Source: Rutstroemia sp. NJR-2017a BVV2
Taxonomy: Eukaryota; Ascomycota; Leotiomycetes; Helotiales; Rutstroemiaceae
NCBI GenBank assembly: GCA_002946415.1
Contig: NJPS01000054.1
Coordinates: 124,001 to 188,000 of the forward strand
Length of the DNA stretch: 64,000 bases
Reading direction: 5' to 3'
Part shown: positions 57,501 through 64,000 of the stretch, piece after piece
Layout: every line of letters begins with the position of its first letter
How positions within the stretch are numbered: position 1 is the stretch's first letter
The notes under the pieces: generated by a model
Told to the model about the DNA's origin: nothing
The model's database searches: none
What the model saw: the letters and a program-made list of their open reading frames with translations, nothing else
Position numbers and translations under genes: made by a program

Positions 57501-59193
57501 GATCTCCGCACAAATATCTGGGACACCGAAGCCCGTTCATGAAGAGATGTTCAGCTCTGCGCAATCTGCGTATTTAGGAGCTGTTGCAGCTGCTAATGGT
57601 CGACTCAGAGGAGCTCTTTCCAGCGCATCAACGGCTGTTTACGGTCTTCCAACGGGGGCTATTGAATCAATCCAATCCGTAGCCGCCTCGAGATTGTCCG
57701 AAGGTCTTAGCGCTGCCTCTCTCCAGTATGAAAGTGCAAAGAGATACATTGGACCAACTTCCACTCCAGCCGCCCAAAAGCTGCTGGCGCAAGCTCAAAA
57801 TCAGTATTATGCTGGTATCGGATTGGCACATGCTCGTTATTCTGAGTTTTTGGATGCAGCCTCATCAGCTGTTATGCCTACCCAAACGCCAATGTACCAA
57901 AGCGTTATCGACAAAGCTAGCGCGAACATTGTAGGCACCTCCACACCTGCCTATGAAGCTGCCATGTCCCAAGTTTCAGAGCAATATAACAATGCATTAT
58001 TGGCCGCAGCTTCAGCAAGAGACAACGTTCTTGCATCCATCTCTAAGGCCGGGTCTGCCGCTGGTGATGCTGTACCAACTGCCAATTTGGCAGATATCGC
58101 GTCCTCAAAATACAGTCAAGCATCTGTCGAGGCATCTAAATCCTACGCCAGCGCCTCTCTGAATGTTGCAGAGAAAATGAAGGAATATGCTTCCCAGGCC
58201 TCGACTGCGGTATATGGTAGTGAGACTCCCCTGACTGAGTCAGTCGCCTCTGTTGCTAGTCAAAATTGGGAGGCTCTCATTACCAAGGCAAGCCACCAAG
58301 TTTACGGCTCACCCACCCCTTACTTTGTGACTGGTAACTTCATGTCAAATATTCAGGAATACGCGGCTCAGGCTACCGATGGCGCTGCATCACAATACTC
58401 CGCAGTTCAATCCCTCATTAGCGAGCTGGTGTCGGGCAGGGAACCAGACTTCACTGAGAGCGTATACAGCCGATTGAGCTCAGCCTATTACACAGGAGCG
58501 GGTGATGCAGTATCATCAGCCTCATCATACGCTAGTGCAGTCTATGCATCAGCCAGTTCCGTAGCTAACTCTGTCTTTACCCCTCCACCAGCTATCGAAT
58601 CGATCCTCGAAGCTGCCTCTCTGCAAATTAACGAGGCTATCGATGCAGCAAGTAACCAATTCTACGGATCCGAGAAAGGCGTCTACGAGAAAGCCACTTC
58701 TTCAGCAGCATCAGCCTACTCTTCCGCTTCTGTTGCCGCTTCTGAAAACATCTACGGTACTCAACCTAGCTACGCTGAACAGGCTCAGAAATCCATTTCC
58801 GATGCCGCTGCATCTGCACAGAAAGCCATCTCGGAAGCTATCTATGGTACCCCTACAGGTACCGCTGCTTATGAATCAGCTACGAAAGTCATTGCGGAAA
58901 GCTTCGAGTCGGCTACGTCCAAAGCAGCGGAGTCATATTCCTCTGCTCAAGCTAAAGTTTCGGAGGCAATTTACGGCAAGGAGCAGGGTGCTGTTGAGAG
59001 TGCTCAAGCTCGATTGAATTCCGCAATCGAGTCCGCCAGAGCAAGACTGAGCGAATTCGCAGCCAACGCGGGCGAAGGAGCAAGTGATGCAATTAGCAAG
59101 GCCAGCGAAGGTGTCGAGGAGATGGCTAGCAGTGTAAGCAGTGTAGTTGAACAAGCTACTGAAGCAGCAAAGAGCAAGAAGGATGAGCTGTAA
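54591..59193 (+). CDS. 1,479-residue Ala/Ser-rich repeat protein with C-terminal KDEL
   Basis: Exons are 54591-54730, 54784-55488, 55541-57319 and 57378-59193, all joins in frame. Residues 1-46 are Lys/Ser-rich. One short hydrophobic segment (LLIWYSIITILL, about 48-59) follows, then a Tyr/Pro-rich part with repeated AQAYGQAQWEKTLQ- and PYYNTLDQR-like units (about 85-275). A Ser tract and a charged helical domain (about 300-560; EIRENAQKVVAKDLKTWQEK) come next. From about 590 to the end are some 18 degenerate units of about 40 residues, each with YGT-x2-GA-[VI]-ES followed by an Ala/Ser amphipathic helix. The last four residues are KDEL. Fungal relatives are only vaguely annotated and the function is unknown. 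With the hydrophobic anchor near the N-terminus, a luminal C-terminus and ER retention would be consistent; this is inference. Confidence 0.75.
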
Positions 59194-60735
59194 ATGATTA
59201 TGAATACGAAAATGGGACTGGAATGGATGGCATCGGACGGAAAAGAGCGGCGGTCGGTAGGTCTAATGAATAATGGCTTGGACGGATCGTGATGGCATCG
59301 AGGATGATTTTGATTTGTGTGAGATGGGCGCTTCATTTAGCAGTGGGATGTTTTGGAGGTAGTACAGGGCTTGCTGGGTGCGCGCAGAGGCGGGGTGGGC
59401 TGTATCACATATTTTTTCTTCGTCTCGTCTATTCCCCTTCATAGCGATTGTTCTTTCGAGTCTTTTATGATATGATTGCAATGACATACTATGCTACATC
59501 TGATCGTTTTTGCTAATCTGCTGCTGTATGCGAGTGAGTTATTCTGTGCCTTGGTCGCCATTTCTGAGGAGTGTCGATCAATTGCGGGGTTTGTCGCCTC
59601 ACTGCGCTGAAATAGACGGGAGTGTTAAGTAAGGTGAAAGTAGAGTATGAAGTTATCGTCTTGAGGTCTTTATGAGAAGGGTGTAGTGACGATGAATATC
59701 CTATGTATGCAGCATCACCTGGATGTAGATGTAATTTTCTTTGAGCAACCCAAGCTCAGTTAGACAATTACGAGCTGTCGCTGCGTCGCTTGGGCGGGTG
59801 TAGTATAATAGTGTACATATTAATCTTGATGATCTGCGCCGTTTACATTCTCCGTTTTGTATGCTCCATAACTGTATGGAATATCAGTGTGCTACTTGTG
59901 CTGAACTAGGATCTCATGGGAGAGAATCTAAGTGAAGATGATTTACCCAGATCTATCTTGATCCCACTTTGGGTGTATGAGTAGTGCACTGCCTATGATG
60001 TTGAACAAGAAAGGGAAGGGCGAGCATTTCCTGTGAAATATATGATTATATAGACTTGACTTATTCGAAGTATAAGAGGACGGATATAGTCAGTGAGCTA
60101 GGGAGGGCCTGAATCCTACTCAGTATGTCTTCTCTGTAATACTTTTAAACCCTACAGGTTGAATATACTAACCACATCGACTTCTATTCACGACCATAAA
60201 TAACATAAGTAGAACGAACCATAATATAATATAATCACATAAAGCTATCCGATATCTATTCTCGAAAGCCACAAAAACGCTAATAAATACGCCGAATCCA
60301 CATCAAGTCAAGACCTCTCCCACACGCACTCCATACAAACCTAAAAAAAAGCTAGAACTACCTACCCACTTCGTCACTCACCGATACGAAAATAACACTA
60401 GCTCTGCCTTTCCTCTCTCAAAAACACCTCACTGCGAGTCTACCACCCATCACATCAGCAAAATCCGCCCAAAATACCCCCTTGCCTTTCCCCTCCCGAC
60501 ATCTACCAAGCGCAACCTATACAAATCCTTCACTCCTAATGAACCCAATACTCTAACCTCCTCCACCAATACTCTGCCTTCATATTCCTTTTATTCTCGG
60601 GACACTATCCAGAAAACGACAACCTCCCCGATTTAAATCCCCACTTCTTGCCCCCCTCACCCCCGCTCCCACTCCTCTCCTTCCCCGCCCCCGCACCAGC
60701 AGCACTCCGTCCCTGACTCGCCGCCCTCGTCTGCA
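59194..60735. other. convergent 1.5-kb spacer
   Basis: Between the KDEL-repeat gene and the isochorismatase gene, which point toward each other. 60300-60700 is strongly pyrimidine-rich on the plus strand (CCTCTC/CACTC words), which is the 3' UTR side of the minus-strand gene. No gene recognised. Confidence 0.4.
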
Positions 60736-62901
60736 CTACATGTTGTTCCAAACCCCCCTCCCAAGACCCACAAGCACCTCTGAATTAGCGTTCTCTTTAG
60801 TCGACCTCGTGCGTCTCTTACCCACCACACCAGCCGCAGCCGCAGCAGCCATAACAGGAGGCCGTCTCTGTCCTAGCACCACCACTGCGCTCTTACTACC
60901 GCTTGTATTCGGTAAAACTCTCTGTCCACAACTCCCATTCCCATTCACAGCACTCCTTAGTCTCTTTTCCAGAATCTCCGGAACTTGAATCGAACCCAAC
61001 GCAGAACGAACAGGCAAACCAGCATTCGATTTCTTCACCGGTACGACTTTATTCACCGGTACTGACAGAGGTCCCTCATCAGAAGACTCCCCCTCCAGCT
61101 CCACTCCCGCATCCTCATCGTCGTCTTCACTGCTCGAGGATACATTGAGAATCAGTTTGCTCGTACCATATCTAGTAGTGATAGGTTCTGCGCCCGACTT
61201 TTGCACATTGTACGCCACGCCTCTCGTGCCACGTTTGAGCGTTTGGGAGTCTCTGCGTTTATGAGGGATGAGAGGATCGGGTGCGGCGCGCTCTCTCGTA
61301 TATCGCAAAGGCTGTGCGGTGCCGTCGTCAATGAAATCTGTGACTGCGATTTTTTCTACAAGAAGAGGAAGGTCTGTGGTTTCAAGGGATGTACATTCTG
61401 CCGATCTTCCGCGCGCTCGTAGGCTTGATCCTGATGGGGACGGTGGTTCGACCTGGGTGGAGGTTCCATTGTTGTATCTAGACTTGCCGCGGAGAATAGT
61501 GTCTATTGGTTGTATGTTTGAGTGAGGAACCTTCTGTGATGACGATGAAAACTTGGGGACAATTTTCTGCAGGATCTTTTCAACTGTGGTGACTGCGCCG
61601 AAGATACCACCTTCTTCTGTAATCGACTCTACGGCAGCACTATGAAGTGAGCCAACACCTGCGGCGCATGCATCCTCGACTAAGACGCAGTCGAAATTAT
61701 TGTCATTTGCTTCCCGCATGGTACTGGTGACACAAACATCTGTGGTAACCCCACAGATGATCAGATTTTTGATACCTCTGATATTGAGCATCAATCTAAA
61801 CTCGGTGTGTTGGAAAGCGCTGCGGCCAGGCTTATCAATGATTTGTTCGTTTTCCAGAGGAGTCAATTCATCGATGATCTCGTGACCTTTCTCTCCACGG
61901 ATGAGGAGACGTCCAAGTGGTCCACGGTCACCGATACCTAGAGTCGAGGCATTGTTTTTGCTCCTAAACTTCTCGCGACTAGACAGGGTAGATAGATCCG
62001 GTCGGTGACCTTCGCGCGTATGGTAGACGGGGAATCCAGCCTCGCGACAGGAGTTGAGCAGTTCCTGTACTTTGGGTACGATGTCAAGGATCGGTTGGTT
62101 GTCGATGCCTTGCTGTGCCAAGTAACCCTGATTTGTTGCAACTATGAATGGGTTAGCAGGCATGCCTGATTTTAGAAAGTTGTGGTGTTTCAAGCTAAAT
62201 GGGGATTCCTTTCAACCGCAAAAGTGAATTCCAGATGCTTTTATGTATTGAGCCTTCGCAAGTCTTGTTGGATGAACCAAGGTGCAAAGTTGGCTTGAGC
62301 AAACAGAAGCAACAGAGTGCGGAGAAAGCACCACGAAAGTTGAAGCTTACTGAGCCTTTACCAGCAAGTTTCAGTAAGAAAGCAGTGAGCCAGACTTACA
62401 ATCCTTTTGCATGTCGACAATCACCAATGCAGTTGTTGACTTGTCCAGAGAACTGTCATGGGGCCAATTGTAGGGACGAGCAGAAACCTGGCCGTCATCG
62501 AGAGATACTGCGTCGCTAATGGTCGAGGTCTCCATATCTGGCGTATATTCCGAGCCAGTGGTGATGACCTCCGGTGCCGGCATGCTGAAGAACTGCTGGT
62601 GAGATGAAACTGAAATTGGGCGTGGTTGTTTGCGGTGGAAGAGGAAATTCGAAAGAAATGAAAGTGAAGATCTCCGCTTGCTGGGCTTGTTCACAGCTTT
62701 GGCCTGCAGTTCAAATTTTATGTCATCAATTTCGTCATATAGATAACCCTTATCTCTAACGGAGGGGTCCTCGCTGTGATTCGTGTAGATTATGGAGAGC
62801 TTTTGGTGGTTGTCATTCATCGGAGGTGTGTTGGCATTGATTTCAGCATTTGAGGTTTTGAGGATGTGTTGGTAAACACTAGGGTCATTTGGTCCTTCCA
62901 T
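60736..62901 (-). CDS. isochorismatase-fold cysteine hydrolase with long N- and C-terminal extensions
   Basis: 635 residues. Exons are 62901-62400 and 62141-60736, separated by a 258-nt intron whose removal restores VIVDMQKDFATNQGYLAQQG. The isochorismatase-like domain is about residues 155-365, with the Asp-Lys-Cys triad D163, K271 (IIDKPGRSAFQ) and C304 (CGVTTDVCVTSTMRE), and YHTREGHRPDLS typical of amidohydrolase members (RutB/biuret-hydrolase-like). Around it are about 150 N-terminal residues (Ser/Arg-rich, KRRSSLSFLSNFLFHRKQ) and about 270 C-terminal residues that are disordered, with acidic SSSSEDDDEDAG and basic runs (RKR-like GKRRTRSTKEN), so nuclear localisation is possible. Bacterial and most fungal relatives are near 200-250 residues. 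Likely amide hydrolase on a small molecule; the extensions are of unknown purpose. Confidence 0.85.
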
Positions 62902-64000
62902 CTTGAGAATATTTGGAAATGGCGACAACCAAACAAGTCGCCTGAGCAACAAATCTGTAAGAACAATTGGCTATAGAAAGAGCTACCTTGAGCGATAGGT
63001 TATTCACCAACAAGGTAACGAAACTTTACAGCTTATAAGTGAATGTGAATATGAATACGGAGATGCATATGCTTATGAGAGCACCCACTTGTAGGTTTAC
63101 ATTCTCTATGTTTTAAGCAGCTGATATCAAGCAGCCAAGAATAGCTCGTGTAGTGGTAGTATGAAGGAGGCGTATAACCCCATCATATTGCGGGGGACCA
63201 TGGCATGAGTCTTTCAGTGAAGCAATCATCTATGACGGTCCACTGCAGGCCAGAGTCACGACCGCATTCGGTGAGCTTGCCTATGACTTCCACTGAAGTC
63301 GACAGGTACCAGGAACGTCCTGTATCACTCGAGACAAGCATACAAGTCGGTCGTTGTTTGGTGAGATCATGCACAAGTCTGCGGACCACAATCCGGGGTA
63401 GCACATGCGGAAATCTTGCAGTTTCTGGAAGGGGGTGCCATTGGGTTGAATTTTCCGTGCGACGTACTGTAGATCAGTGAGACAAGTCCAGGAAATCGGA
63501 TTATTATGTTTGGAATCCAGCATTGGAGGAGAAGCTCAGCATCCTGGGCGGTGTGCAGCTTCCCGTCGGTCGCACTTTATACCTAATGGAAAAGAAAAAA
63601 GGCGCTGGACCTTGCGCATGTGGATGTCCGACGGAAGAAATGTTTGCTGAAAGAAGTGCTTTTCTTTTTCCTCCCCGCGGCGAAGAACATGTGGGGCCGA
63701 GAGATATCATCAATAGTTGCAAAGACCTGAGTACCGTGGACAGAAGATTTCCTGCTGGTGGCTTGGGGCGAACATGTACTGAATCCCTCGTTTCGAAGCT
63801 GATCTGAATATCGACTGGACTCCTTGGCACTTGCCTCGACGATTGAGGAGAGAGCCTCCAAGCCTTGCACGCCCACGAGCGTATTGTTCTGGTTCGTGTT
63901 CGTTTTGATGCCGATGTTCATGAGACTCGGCCTTCATCGGTCGGGCATATATGCACCGTCCCTCTCGATGGTTTGAAAACAATCAATACTTTACCCTCGT
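62902..64000. other. right-edge spacer, nothing recognised
   Basis: About 1.1 kb upstream of the isochorismatase gene to the window end. Several open stretches on both strands (for example 63523-63807 plus) were read and match nothing. It may include the start of a gene beyond the edge. Confidence 0.35.

Overview
This window looks like nuclear DNA of a filamentous ascomycete (Pezizomycotina). Most genes are split by short introns of about 45-80 nt with GT(A/G)AG-like donors and CTAAC/CTGAC-like branch points. The gene content is typical of these fungi: a Zn2Cys6 regulator, MFS pumps, a GH55 glucanase, an Rds1-type ferritin-like protein, a lipoxygenase and Doa10. A Leotiomycetes-like fungus would fit, but that is inference. 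No rRNA, convincing tRNA, CRISPR array or intact transposon was seen. I reconstructed splice sites by hand so that each gene stays open from start to stop.

Layout. 1-4.8 kb: a GH55 beta-1,3-glucanase cut by the left edge (-) and, divergent from it, a secreted lysozyme-like protein (+). 7.2-17.5 kb: a compact block of an MFS transporter (-), a CocE/NonD serine hydrolase (-), a PhyH dioxygenase (+), a Zn2Cys6 regulator (-) and a DHA1 MFS transporter (+), with two divergent promoters. This has the look of a small regulated metabolic or detoxification cluster. 18.2-25.6 kb: a Kelch protein, a secreted nucleoside hydrolase, an Rtg2/Ppx-GppA protein and an NmrA-like reductase. 25.6-30.4 kb: a diverged oleate hydratase between two related decayed repeats. 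30.4-37.9 kb: a MARVEL-like membrane protein, a GPI-type lysophospholipase, a Cys-rich secreted protein and an Rds1-like ferritin-fold protein. 39.3-43.3 kb: three lineage-type proteins of unknown function. 44.9-53.1 kb: a lipoxygenase followed in tandem by the ER ubiquitin ligase Doa10. 54.6-59.2 kb: a 1,479-residue Ala/Ser-rich repeat protein ending in KDEL. 60.7-62.9 kb: an isochorismatase-fold hydrolase with long extra tails.

Working together. The strongest functional grouping is the 7.2-17.5 kb block (two transporters, hydrolase, dioxygenase, regulator). A looser lipid theme runs through phospholipase B (frees fatty acids), oleate hydratase (hydrates them) and lipoxygenase (oxygenates them). 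These three are spread over 20 kb, so co-regulation is only a hypothesis. The most unusual single gene is the KDEL-ended repeat protein. Between genes are AT-rich stretches holding short hAT-like relics and NCCGA pentamer arrays.
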